Assembly (NCBI RefSeq): GCF_039523415.1
Contig: NZ_BAAAFG010000015.1
Span: 558,001 to 622,000, forward strand
Reading direction: 5' to 3'
From: Gangjinia marincola
GTDB lineage: Bacteria; Bacteroidota; Bacteroidia; Flavobacteriales; Flavobacteriaceae
Length of the DNA: 64,000 nucleotides
Positions 10,201-18,786 of this stretch are shown piece after piece; the first letter of the stretch is position 1, and the number at the start of each line of letters is the position of its first letter. The position numbers were made by a program, and so were the translations under genes. The notes beneath the pieces were generated by a model, which was given only the letters and a program-made list of their open reading frames with translations, was not told the DNA's origin and did no database searches.

Positions 10201-10607
10201 ATATCTAATAAGCCGTCAGCATTAACATCTGCCATCGTCACTCCTGTACTCCAGGGTTTATTGCCAGTGACACCGGCTTCTTTAGAAATATCCTTGAAGG
10301 TAAAATTGCCTTGGTTTAGATAGAGCTTATTCTCGTTCATATTAGCCGTCATATAAATATCGACTAATCCATCGTTATTAATGTCGCCAAGTGCCACACC
10401 ACCGCCGTTATAGAAATTGCGGTATTTGAAGATATTAAAGTCCTTTTGGTTTTTAATCTCATTAAAAAAATCAATCCCTGTTTCTTTAGGAGAAAGAAGT
10501 TCAAACAGCGTTATAGATTGTGCTTTGTCCTTACTTTTTTTAGTAGAACACGAAAGAGTACATCCTATAAGTAGTATGATTGCGAATAGGTTAAAAATCT
10601 TCTTCAT
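7287..10607 (-). CDS. FG-GAP/VCBS repeat lipoprotein of the ASPIC/UnbV (CRTAC1-like) type, copy 1
   Basis: A 1106-residue lipoprotein with signal MKKIFNLFAIILLIGC and several cysteines just after it (CTLSC). It is collinear with the next gene: the same opening block (FYNGGGVALGDINNDGL), the same DYDRDGDLDVY and DINQDLYPDIY calcium loops, and an ASPIC/UnbV segment RVIWPDAST near residue 545. Clear divergence between the copies points to an old duplication and possibly two ligands or a heterodimer. It lies about 80 bases after SusD in the same operon. Surface location and glycan binding are inferred from the SusCD context and lipoprotein signal; the repeat family itself is certain. Confidence 0.82.
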   Translation of the reverse strand: MKKIFNLFAIILLIGCTLSCSTKKSKDKAQSITLFELLSPKETGIDFFNEIKNQKDFNIFKYRNFYNGGGVALGDINNDGLVDIYMTANMNENKLYLNQGNFTFKDISKEAGVTGNKPWSTGVTMADVNADGLLDIYVSNAGNMKGDNHNNDLYINNGDLTFSEKAQEYNLAETGFSTHASFFDYDRDGDLDVYVLNNSNVPVQGLGFAHQREVRAQDWDIPKAFKGVGDMLLRNDNGYFTDVSEEAGIYGSLIGFGLGVMISDINQDLYPDIYVSNDFYERDYLYINNQDGTFTENITAQTAHLSLSAMGVDIADVNGDGLSDIFITDMLPEPEERVKSVMEFEGVKIFDIKREKDFFQQYIQNTLQINNGNQTFSETAYFSGVSATDWSWSGLLFDMDNDGHRDIYITNGINHDLTDLDFVDFFANDIIQKMALTGKKAAIDSIIEKMPSTPIPNYAYQNKGDLTFEDKAEAWGLGKPSFSNGAAYGDLDNDGDLDLVVNNVNMPSFIYRNNTDVLTKHHYLGLSFKGDSLNPFGIGTKVLAYAKDALFVQELVPSRGFQSSVDYTITLGLGEHAKLDSLRVIWPDASTQVLNDVSIDQRLTLHKKNAIDQYVVQKNIPTPLLSEIENADFLSHTENSYSDFDIEGLLHMKTSQEGPALAIGDLNQDGLDDIFMGAAEGQSAAIYLQKNNFSFKQLTTSGFEQNAFTEDVTATIEDLNNDGLNDLIIGTGSNNVNQQQHDAILLYQNKGNNRFEIKPLPIIKNSTNISSIQAIDYDNDGDQDLMVFSRSLVGIYGISPNHYLLENTGNFTFKNVTKEKADVLKNSGMVTATTKLSKNRFVVVEEWGTPKQYVFENNQLKLEKTNLSDLYGFWNAVHAVDIDQDGDQDLVLGNQGRNLHYKPSKDDVMKLWINDFDGNGSIEQIMTLSQDGKDMPIHQKKELTGQLVSLKRKNLKASDYAKRSIQDLFPSTVLQKSIVKKVNFTSSIVVINNEDNSFEIIELPPRAQLSCINAISSRDINNDGFADLILGGNNHEFKPQYSRLDASLGEVLINREGKTFEWQSPTISGVSIKGEIQAIDQLKTKAGDTIFIFGINDQRPQLYQIN

Positions 10608-10686
10608 AGCTCTGCAATCGGGGGTATATTAAGTAATACAGGCCGCCATAAATGACGACCTGTAGCATTCAAAATATAAAACAAAA

Positions 10687-12267
10687 TTAGTAGCCTGGGT
10701 TCTGAGTTAGGTTAGGATTAGTTACCAATGCGTTACTTGGGATAGGGAATAAATTTCTATTAGGATCACCAACAGATGCAGGGTCTTTAAACTCCCAGTC
10801 ATCTGTAAATTTACCAAATCGAACTAAATCGTTTCGTCTCCAATACTCAATATATAATTCTCTTCCACGTTCTGCCAATAATTCGTCTAAATCAACATTA
10901 TCAAGGTCATCGGCCTGACGTAGACTTCTCAATTCATTTACCATACCTGTAATATCGGATCCCATTCTTAACATGGCCTCCGCTTTCATAAGATGTGCGT
11001 CTGCATATCTAAACATAATTTGGTAGGGAAAAAAGGAAGTACCTGAAATACCCGGGTGATATTTGATTACCCGAATTCCAGTTCTTTCATTGTTTCCGAT
11101 TAGACCAGGAAAATCTCTGGTAAATACTAATGGATTACCATTACGATCTGTTAAAGCAGAACCATCACCGTCATATTGTTGTCCAACTAGAAATCCTAGA
11201 CCTATACCGAATAAATCCTTATTACCAAAATCGTTATCTTCTTCTGTAACTGGCACAAAACCTCTACGCTCATCCTCTGCATCCCCGGGGAAATTAGTTT
11301 CTGAATCTCCATCGAAACTATCATAGAATTCTGCCAACGTACTGAAGCCGTTCCATCCTCCACCATTATTTTCGCCATCCCTTGGATCGTTTTGGTTATA
11401 ATGCAGTGTATTCCAAACGCGTGGCCCTATTCCTGTTGATACAGCCCAGACTGTTTCAACATCATTTTCAGGACCAAACAATTCGAAGTATCCACTTTGT
11501 AATCCGTATCCTGCATCTTCAATTGCATCAACAGCATCTACCACATTTTGCATATCTTCAGTACTAAAATCAGAGGTACCTTTATAACGATTTGCATTTA
11601 GATAAATTTTGGCAAGTAAGAAATTCGCTGCAGCTTTAGAAGCTTTTGTTGGATTAGCTCCGGGACCATTGTTTGGTAAATCTGGCAAAGCTTCTTGTAG
11701 ATCATTTAAAATAAAATCGTACGCTTCTTGAGTTGAAAAAACTGATGGTAAGACATCATTACCATCTGTAGGATTTCTAAATGGAGCAATTCCCCATAAA
11801 TCTAGTACAAAATACATATTAAACGCCCTAAGAAATCTTGCCTCTGCAACCTCTTGTGCTGAACCTTCACTTAATGGATCTATTATCTCAGTAGCTCTGA
11901 GTACGTTTTGATTTAAGTTATTCCACGTATTAAAAATAAAAAGATGAGTTGAGCTCCAGTTATGTGCATGAAGCTGCCGCCATACACCATTATCACCCCA
12001 GTCTGTTCCTCGGGTGGGTACTATTAAGGCATCAGAGGTAACCTCATTTAAAGCAAATAGACTCTCCTGAGTTTCTAATTGAGAATAAATATCAGAGTAT
12101 AGTCCATCTAAGGAGTTACTTACGTCTGCTAACCCGGTAAAAATACCTTCTTCTGTAATTATCGAGTCTGTTTCTTCTATTTCTAAGTCAGTACAGGAAA
12201 CAAAAGTAATAACACACATGCATAAGGCGTATATGTAATGTTTATTAATCCATTTTGTCTTTTTCAT
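10687..12267 (-). CDS. SusD/RagB-family nutrient-binding outer-membrane lipoprotein
   Basis: A 526-residue SusD-type lipoprotein. The signal ends in the lipobox FVSC (Cys25). Typical SusD features are visible: an N-terminal segment with helical TPR-like character (ARFLRAFNMYFVLDLWGIAPF), RYADAHLMKAEAMLRMG near residue 425, and the C-terminal RELYIEYWRRNDLVRFGKF block with a final NPNLTQNPGY. SusD proteins sit as a lid on the SusC barrel and capture the glycan at the cell surface. The gene starts ten bases after SusC stops. The substrate is not readable from the sequence; the neighbouring GH65 and GH100-like enzymes suggest an alpha-glucoside or related sugar. Confidence 0.95.
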   Translation of the reverse strand: MKKTKWINKHYIYALCMCVITFVSCTDLEIEETDSIITEEGIFTGLADVSNSLDGLYSDIYSQLETQESLFALNEVTSDALIVPTRGTDWGDNGVWRQLHAHNWSSTHLFIFNTWNNLNQNVLRATEIIDPLSEGSAQEVAEARFLRAFNMYFVLDLWGIAPFRNPTDGNDVLPSVFSTQEAYDFILNDLQEALPDLPNNGPGANPTKASKAAANFLLAKIYLNANRYKGTSDFSTEDMQNVVDAVDAIEDAGYGLQSGYFELFGPENDVETVWAVSTGIGPRVWNTLHYNQNDPRDGENNGGGWNGFSTLAEFYDSFDGDSETNFPGDAEDERRGFVPVTEEDNDFGNKDLFGIGLGFLVGQQYDGDGSALTDRNGNPLVFTRDFPGLIGNNERTGIRVIKYHPGISGTSFFPYQIMFRYADAHLMKAEAMLRMGSDITGMVNELRSLRQADDLDNVDLDELLAERGRELYIEYWRRNDLVRFGKFTDDWEFKDPASVGDPNRNLFPIPSNALVTNPNLTQNPGY

Positions 12268-12277
12268 AAGTTCGAAT

Positions 12278-15200
12278 TTAAAATGATGCGTTAATTCCTA
12301 ATGTTATAGTTGTTGGTCTGGGGAATGAAGTATAATCAACACCAGCTGTAGGTAAATCATTAAGTAAGTCACCACTAGACGGTCGAGAACTTACTTCAGG
12401 ATCTAGTCCAGAATAATCCGTGATGAGCAACAGATTTTGACCTGTTAACGAAATTCTAAAACTATCAAAAAATGTCTTATCCATTAAGGGGACATTATAC
12501 GAAACCGAGGCGTTTTGCAATCGGACGAAATCTCCACTTTCTAAAAACCGTGTTGAGGGATCTACAAGAGCGCCAGGTGATTCCCCAGTAGTCAAAACAT
12601 CCGCTGTAACATTTCCACCAGTTTGAAAAGCACCAGCAGTATTAAAGGCATTAAATGTGTTATTATACACATAGTGACCAAATTGACCCGTGAAGAAAGC
12701 ATTTGCTGACCAATTTTTATACCTAAAATTAGCGTTCATACCTGCAATTACATCTGGCAGAGCACTTTTCCCAACAAATACTTGTTCGTCTCGTTGTATG
12801 GCATCACCATTATCATCAAACCCTTCAAACTCCCTAAGATAGAATGAATATAATGGTTGTCCTTCAGACAATTGCTGAACAAATGCATTGGATAAGCCCT
12901 GACCGTAAATAGCTCCTGCCGGGAAATTTCCAGTTAATTCTTCAATCGTATTTTCATTGTAAGTAACATTGGCATTCAATTCAAATGTCATATCTTCATT
13001 ATCTACAAAATAGTATCCAATAAGAAATTCAACACCTTGATTTATAATCTCAGAATCAACGTTCCTAAAGTTAAATGTATTATTTGACGGTTGTGCAGCT
13101 TCTGTAAAAAGTAACAAATCAGTAGTTACTCTTCTATAGAAATCTAAACTACCGTAAAGTTTATCATTTGCAAAACCATAATCTATTCCCGCGGCAAACT
13201 GGGTAGTTTCTTCCCATTTGAGATCTGGTTCGGGGTTTGCTTGAACTTCCAATGTACCTACCTCTAGAGCGCCATCATCGCGTATTGGATCGAACGCAGT
13301 GATTGGTGTAAAACGTTCACGTCTCGCAAAATTACCGTATCCTACGCCATCTTGATTACCAGTTATACCTGCACTTAAACGAAGCTTCAATGTAGAAATT
13401 TTGTCTCCTACAAAGTCTTCCTCAGATAGTTTCCAGGCGAATGCTCCCGAAGGAAAATATCCGTATTGATTATCATCAGAGAAACGTGATGAACCGTCTG
13501 CTCTAAATGTACCTGTAAATAAATATTTATCAGCGATGGTATAATTCACCCTTCCAAAAAATGATTGTAATTCGTCTGTGTTGTCAAATGTATCAACATA
13601 GATTGTACTGACAGGTAATGATTGTGTATTCGCAAAAAACTCTCTCGCTTCTTCATCATCAGTCGGAAATAAGCGATTAACAAATATATTGCCTGATTGT
13701 TCAGAAAAGTTCACATAATTATTTGAAAAACCGTATTGTTGAAAACTACCGCCAAATTGATCCCTTAATAATGAAGCTGTACGACCTAATGCATCTTCCA
13801 TTTGGTCAAAATTATTAGTTTGATATCCCCAACCGCTTATATTTCTACCTTCTCTTTGAAAATCTTGATAAGAATAACCTGCTAGAATATCTAAATTAGA
13901 GTTATCGGATTCTTTTTTCCAATTTAGCGTAGCTTCCAATAAATTACTTTCAGTTTCTAATTCGTTTAAACTTCCCACACCATTACCAAAAGCTCCTTGT
14001 CCAAATCCAAGAGCATTATCATTTGCTAAACTATTACGTTCTGATTCTGATTGATCGTATCCTAAATTAACTTTCGCAGTTAGATTACTCAAAATATCAA
14101 ATTCTGTTGATAAACTTATTAAATAGCGGTCAGTGTTAGTAATGTCTCTGGAAAAGGCTAGTGCTGCTGCTGGATTAAGTCTTGATGGATTTCCATCGAA
14201 AAATGGATCAGCAGGAATCGTGGGATTTAGGAATAATCCTGCTAGTAGATCTCCCGAAGAACCAGCATTACCCCCAATTGGTGCAGCCTGGTCATTAACC
14301 TGCGAAATAGTTCCTTGAAAACTAAAGCGCAATCTTTCGTCAAGAAATTTATGGTTGGCATTAATTCGTCCAGTTATGCGTTCTAATTCAGAACCTTCTA
14401 CGATACCTTGCTGTGTAGCATATCCAAAAGTTCCTCTAACATTACCATCTCCATAATTATTAGAATAGGATAGATTTTGCTCTTGAGAAGCTGCCGTTCT
14501 GAAGATGTAATCTTGCCAATCTGTTCTCGCTCCAAAGTCTCTCTCGTCTTCGCCTATCGCTTCACTTTCAGCGATATATTGCTCCGGACTAAGTAAATTG
14601 TAATCTTCTCTCAAATACGAATAATTCAGATTAGAGCTAAAGGTAAATTTACCTCCCCTAGCACCCTTGCCAGATTTAGTGGTTATTATCACGACCCCAT
14701 TTGCCCCTCTTGAACCGTAAATTGCCGTGGCAGATGCATCTTTTAAAATACTGATACTTTCAATATCATTTGGATTTAGAAATAACAATGGATTATTTGC
14801 CGAACTGGAACCAACCCCAACATTACTACCTTCGGGCGTAATATTTTCTCCTGTTAATGGAATACCATCAACAACAAACAATGGGTTATTATTGGATCGA
14901 ATAGAACTCGCTCCTCTAATTCGAATATCTATACCTGCTCCAGGCTGACCACTAGATTGAGTGATTTGCACACCTGCTGCTTTACCTTGTATTAACTGTT
15001 CTGGCGAAGATATGACTCCTTGGTTAAAATCTTCTGCCGTTACGGCGGTTACTGCCCCCGTGGCATCTTTTACAGTTGTCGTACCATAACCAATTACCAC
15101 AATCTCATCCAGTACGGCAGCGTCTTCCTCTAGTTGTACATTAATCGTGGATCGTCCATCGACAGCGACTTCTTTTGTTTTAAATCCAACGTAACTAAAA

Positions 15201-15412
15201 ACTAATGTGGCTTCTGGAGTTACATTATCCAGCGAATAATTACCATCAAAGTCTGTTTGAGTTCCATTAGTTGTGCCTTTTACCACAATATTTACTCCCG
15301 GGAGCGGTCCTGTGGCATCAGAGACGACACCTGTAACGGTTTGAGCACCTAAAATGCTGCTAAAAAACAATGCGAGTAATGGCATTATTTTACTTAGTAA
15401 CGTGTTTTTCAT
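12278..15412 (-). CDS. SusC/RagA-family TonB-dependent outer-membrane transporter
   Basis: A 1044-residue TonB-dependent receptor. After the signal peptide (cleavage near GAQTVTG) comes a CarboxypepD-reg-like domain (residues 25-100, GVVSDATGPLPGVNIVVKG), a TonB box (DEIVVIGYGTT), the plug with the SusC signature SSIRSNNNPLFVVDGIPL, and a 22-strand barrel ending in ITLGINASF. It forms the import pore with SusD, powered by TonB. It is the first gene of a minus-strand operon of at least nine genes. The promoter must lie in the 258-base divergent gap to the LacI gene, which contains a LacI-type operator; I find no clean TAnnTTTG element there. Confidence 0.96.
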   Translation of the reverse strand: MKNTLLSKIMPLLALFFSSILGAQTVTGVVSDATGPLPGVNIVVKGTTNGTQTDFDGNYSLDNVTPEATLVFSYVGFKTKEVAVDGRSTINVQLEEDAAVLDEIVVIGYGTTTVKDATGAVTAVTAEDFNQGVISSPEQLIQGKAAGVQITQSSGQPGAGIDIRIRGASSIRSNNNPLFVVDGIPLTGENITPEGSNVGVGSSSANNPLLFLNPNDIESISILKDASATAIYGSRGANGVVIITTKSGKGARGGKFTFSSNLNYSYLREDYNLLSPEQYIAESEAIGEDERDFGARTDWQDYIFRTAASQEQNLSYSNNYGDGNVRGTFGYATQQGIVEGSELERITGRINANHKFLDERLRFSFQGTISQVNDQAAPIGGNAGSSGDLLAGLFLNPTIPADPFFDGNPSRLNPAAALAFSRDITNTDRYLISLSTEFDILSNLTAKVNLGYDQSESERNSLANDNALGFGQGAFGNGVGSLNELETESNLLEATLNWKKESDNSNLDILAGYSYQDFQREGRNISGWGYQTNNFDQMEDALGRTASLLRDQFGGSFQQYGFSNNYVNFSEQSGNIFVNRLFPTDDEEAREFFANTQSLPVSTIYVDTFDNTDELQSFFGRVNYTIADKYLFTGTFRADGSSRFSDDNQYGYFPSGAFAWKLSEEDFVGDKISTLKLRLSAGITGNQDGVGYGNFARRERFTPITAFDPIRDDGALEVGTLEVQANPEPDLKWEETTQFAAGIDYGFANDKLYGSLDFYRRVTTDLLLFTEAAQPSNNTFNFRNVDSEIINQGVEFLIGYYFVDNEDMTFELNANVTYNENTIEELTGNFPAGAIYGQGLSNAFVQQLSEGQPLYSFYLREFEGFDDNGDAIQRDEQVFVGKSALPDVIAGMNANFRYKNWSANAFFTGQFGHYVYNNTFNAFNTAGAFQTGGNVTADVLTTGESPGALVDPSTRFLESGDFVRLQNASVSYNVPLMDKTFFDSFRISLTGQNLLLITDYSGLDPEVSSRPSSGDLLNDLPTAGVDYTSFPRPTTITLGINASF

Positions 15413-15510
15413 GTTTGGTTATTGTTTAGTTTGTGTAATCCTATTGTAAAGAATCGTATAACGAATATTAGGATTTTTTACAATATTCAAAAATTATAAG
15501 GATTAAAACA

Positions 15511-15537
15511 GTGAATATCTCACCGAAAACGTTTTCG
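15511..15537. promoter_or_regulatory. LacI-family operator (14-bp perfect palindrome) with adjacent inverted repeat
   Basis: Positions 15524-15537 read CGAAAACGTTTTCG, a perfect palindrome with the central CG and flanking A/T tracts typical of LacI/GalR-family operators. Directly next to it, 15511-15523 read GTGAATATCTCAC, a shorter inverted repeat (GTGA/TCAC). Both lie between the divergent SusC and LacI start codons, about 112 bases from SusC and 134 bases from LacI. The simplest reading is control of the operon, and perhaps of the regulator itself, by the LacI protein encoded at 15671. Binding is inferred, not shown. Confidence 0.75.
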
Positions 15538-15670
15538 AAAATTACAACATATTTCACAAACTTCTTAATGATTTTATGATTTAAGCTGAATCCTATAGTA
15601 TATCTCTCAATATTTTAACTAGATTTGAACATACCGATATAATGATCTTAATAATCCTTACTTTTTTTCA

Positions 15671-16690
15671 ATGCCAAGTGTAACATTAAAAGAAATTGCA
15701 GAAACTCTGGGCATTTCAATTGCGACAGTATCTAAAGCATTAAAAGGTTATCCTGACATTAGCGAATCCACTAAGCAACGTGTTCAGGAATTAGCGAAAT
15801 CGTTGAATTATCATCCTAATTCCTTTGCGCAAAGTCTTCGCACTCAGCAATCCAATCTTATAGGACTTATTATTCCAGAAATTGTGCATCATTTTTTCGC
15901 CAATATCATACAAGGCGTCATTGATGAAGCAAAAAAAGAAGGATATCTTGTTATCGTTCTACAATCAGATGAATCTTACATTCATGAAAAAGAACAATTA
16001 CAGTTACTCTTAGAAAAAAATGTAGATGGGATTTTAATATCGCTCTCAGATAAGACTGTTCACTACAAACATGTTAAAGAAGTCATTGATGCCGGTATGC
16101 CTGTTGTACTCTACGATAAAATCTCAAAATCATTAGACTGTTCAAAGATCATAATAGATGATCGTGGAGCAGCAAAAGATGCTACTACTCATCTTATTCT
16201 GCGTGGCTGTCAAAAAATTGCTCATATCAGTGGACCTCTAAAACCTCAAACTACGATTGATCGATATCTGGGATATAAGGATGCTTTAAAAGAACACGGT
16301 ATCTCGTTTCAAAAAGAATTGGTCTACACCAGCGAGAATTTATCATATGAAGATGGATACGCTCTTGGTGAACAAATTTTAATCGATCATCCTGATGTGG
16401 ACGGTATTTTCTCCTTTACAGATTTAGTCGCCACAGGGGCACTAACTAAAATTCGCGAGATGGGAATCAAAATTCCCGATCAGGTTTCTATCATGGGGTT
16501 TAGTAACTGGTTTTTAGCACGAATTACTACCCCTACACTTTCTACGGTAGACCAGCCGGGATATCGCATGGGTCAGGAAGCATTTAAGCAACTCTGTAAG
16601 GAAATCAAAATGACCAAGGATCAAGAAATCATTTTGCCAGAGATAATAAAAATTCCCACAAAAATTGTTCAGCGACAGTCTACACGATAA
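15671..16690 (+). CDS. LacI/GalR-family transcriptional regulator
   Basis: A 339-residue regulator with an N-terminal helix-turn-helix (TLKEIAETLGISIATVSKAL, residues 4-24), hinge helix NYHPNSFAQSLR near residue 46, and a periplasmic-binding-protein-like ligand core (LIGLIIPEIVHHFFANII). The C-terminal block SIMGFSNWFLARITTPTLSTV is standard for the family. It would release or bind DNA when a sugar or sugar phosphate binds the core. It diverges from the SusC-led operon and is followed after 59 bases by the GH65 gene. The palindrome at 15524-15537 is the obvious target. The effector is unknown. Confidence 0.95.
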   Translation: MPSVTLKEIAETLGISIATVSKALKGYPDISESTKQRVQELAKSLNYHPNSFAQSLRTQQSNLIGLIIPEIVHHFFANIIQGVIDEAKKEGYLVIVLQSDESYIHEKEQLQLLLEKNVDGILISLSDKTVHYKHVKEVIDAGMPVVLYDKISKSLDCSKIIIDDRGAAKDATTHLILRGCQKIAHISGPLKPQTTIDRYLGYKDALKEHGISFQKELVYTSENLSYEDGYALGEQILIDHPDVDGIFSFTDLVATGALTKIREMGIKIPDQVSIMGFSNWFLARITTPTLSTVDQPGYRMGQEAFKQLCKEIKMTKDQEIILPEIIKIPTKIVQRQSTR

Positions 16691-16749
16691 ACCCAGTGTA
16701 ATTAACTTTTTTGTAGCTTAGCGAAATAGGTATCATATCGCACGTTATC

Positions 16750-18786
16750 ATGAAAAAGATTTTTAGCATACTTAGTTCTGTCATTTTTTGTGTTCAACTT
16801 TTATCTGCACAGCAAGACGGCTGGCACATTACCACAAAAGATACGAGTAATTATACCGGGATTGTAGTTGCCAACGGCCGCCTAGGTATTCTTCCCTCTT
16901 CAAAAATTTTAGGAGTAGAACAAGTTATTTTAAATAATGTGTATGATAAAGCTTCTTCACTGGGAGTAAGTAAAATTTTGAAAGGAATGGATTTTATGAG
17001 TCTATCCCTCACTATTGATGGAGAGAAAATAGATCACTCTTCTGTTTCAAACTGGTCTCAAACGTTGAACATGAAAGAGGCTTCATTTTCAACATCGTTT
17101 GATTTCAAGGATAAAGCCGAAGTTACCTATACCTTTTATGCGTTACGCAACGTACCTTACGCCGGATATGTAGATATACAGGTTCGGTCTAAAAAAGCAA
17201 TTGAAGTAGAAGTTTCTGGCGGAATTAAAACTTCGATGGAATACCAAGATCCAATGAGTACGTTTAGGATTTTAAGGGATGCAGAGGTTACGATGCCCAT
17301 TCTTCAAACAGTTGCAAAAAGTAGGATGGGAAAACACACAGTAGCAGCTTCAGGAACATTCATTTGGCATGATATTAATAGTGGTGATGAGCATGTACGA
17401 CCTGCATTGACACATGTAAAAACGTCAGAGTACAATCACGCAATTACATTTCAGCGTAAGCTAAAAAAAGGAGAATCGCTTGACTTTGCTTGGACTGCAG
17501 CACAAACGACGACCCAGGATTTTGAGGATCCGCAGAACGAATCAGAACGTTTTGTGATTTTTAATTTACTTACTCCTAAAAAAGATCTACTTCAGGATCA
17601 CATCAACCTATGGAAAGAGTTATGGAAAGGTGATATTGTTATTGAAGGCGATGTGCAGTCGCAACAAGACGTTAGACTTGGTCTGTATCATCTGTACGCG
17701 TTTGCACGTGGTGATTCTAATTTAAGCATTGCCCCAATGGGGTTGTCCTCTCAAAATTATAACGGTCACATCTTTTGGGATACAGAGTTATGGATGTATC
17801 CTCCCTTGCTGATCTTTAATCAGGATATTGCAAGATCCTTAGTGAATTACAGGTCAGATCGATTGGACAAAGCCAAGCAAAAGGCCATTAATTTTGGATA
17901 TAAAGGTGCTATGTTCCCTTGGGAGAGTGACGATACAGGAGAAGAAGCTACTCCAGCCTGGGCACTAACGGGAACTTTTGAGCATCACATTACGGCAGAT
18001 GTTGCTATCGCTTTTTGGAATTATTATCGCGTAACAAAAGATAAAAAATGGTTAGAGGAACGAGGCTATCCAATGCTAAAAGAAATTGCGGATTATTGGG
18101 TAAGCAGGGTTTCTAAAAACTCAGATGGATCGTACAGCATCAAAAATGTTGTAGGAGCCAATGAGTTTGCTCCAAATGTAACTGATAATGCGTTTACAAA
18201 TGGTTCTGCGATTACTGCGCTGCGCTATGCCAGCCTTGCGGCGGAAGCAGTAGAACAAAAACCAGATCCGGAGTGGAATCAAATTGCTGACCGCATAAAA
18301 ATTCACCGCTTTCCTGACGGAACAACGATGGAACATGCTGAATATGATGGAGAACGTATTAAACAGGCCGATGTAAACTTACTTACTTTTCCTTTAGATA
18401 TCGTAAATGATCCTGAAACTGTTTTGAAAGATTTAAATTACTATGAACCTAAATTAGCCGCTGAAGGTCCCGCTATGGGGAAAGCGATATTTGCGGTGAT
18501 TTACGCACGACTTGGCAATGCCAAAGAAGCATATCGTTTGTTTAAAGAAAGTTATGAACCAAATAAGCGCCCTCCATTTGGTGCTCTGGCCGAAGCTGCT
18601 ACAAGCAACAATCCATATTTTGCCACGGGTGCAGGAGGTATGCTGCAAACCGTTTTATTTGGATTTGGAGGATTGCATTTTACGGAAGAAGGCATTATCC
18701 AAAAAAATCCAATTTTACCTAAGCAATGGAAATCATTAACCATTAAAGGGGTAGGTCCAGAGAAGAAAACGTATCGAATTGATTAA
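16750..18786 (+). CDS. Exported GH65-family glycoside hydrolase (acid trehalase / glucosyl-hydroxylysine glucosidase type)
   Basis: A 678-residue protein with a signal peptide cleaved near LLSAQQDGW, hence periplasmic or surface-bound. The (alpha/alpha)6 barrel shows GH65 blocks: GHIFWDTELWMYPP (Asp344), GAMFPWESDDTGEE, VVGANEFAPNVTDNAFTN with the presumed catalytic acid Glu472, and RIKQADV near residue 536. The order and wording are closest to the hydrolytic branch (acid trehalase and animal protein-glucosyl-galactosyl-hydroxylysine glucosidase) rather than the cytosolic maltose or kojibiose phosphorylases. It likely releases glucose from an alpha-glucoside. It is co-oriented with the LacI gene and overlaps the end of tadA by four bases, convergently. 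Confidence 0.85.
   Translation: MKKIFSILSSVIFCVQLLSAQQDGWHITTKDTSNYTGIVVANGRLGILPSSKILGVEQVILNNVYDKASSLGVSKILKGMDFMSLSLTIDGEKIDHSSVSNWSQTLNMKEASFSTSFDFKDKAEVTYTFYALRNVPYAGYVDIQVRSKKAIEVEVSGGIKTSMEYQDPMSTFRILRDAEVTMPILQTVAKSRMGKHTVAASGTFIWHDINSGDEHVRPALTHVKTSEYNHAITFQRKLKKGESLDFAWTAAQTTTQDFEDPQNESERFVIFNLLTPKKDLLQDHINLWKELWKGDIVIEGDVQSQQDVRLGLYHLYAFARGDSNLSIAPMGLSSQNYNGHIFWDTELWMYPPLLIFNQDIARSLVNYRSDRLDKAKQKAINFGYKGAMFPWESDDTGEEATPAWALTGTFEHHITADVAIAFWNYYRVTKDKKWLEERGYPMLKEIADYWVSRVSKNSDGSYSIKNVVGANEFAPNVTDNAFTNGSAITALRYASLAAEAVEQKPDPEWNQIADRIKIHRFPDGTTMEHAEYDGERIKQADVNLLTFPLDIVNDPETVLKDLNYYEPKLAAEGPAMGKAIFAVIYARLGNAKEAYRLFKESYEPNKRPPFGALAEAATSNNPYFATGAGGMLQTVLFGFGGLHFTEEGIIQKNPILPKQWKSLTIKGVGPEKKTYRID

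Noticed and set aside
1..18786. Recent horizontal transfer of the glycan locus
   Set aside because: No integrase, flanking repeats, tRNA boundary or evident change in base usage was seen, so transfer is not claimed.
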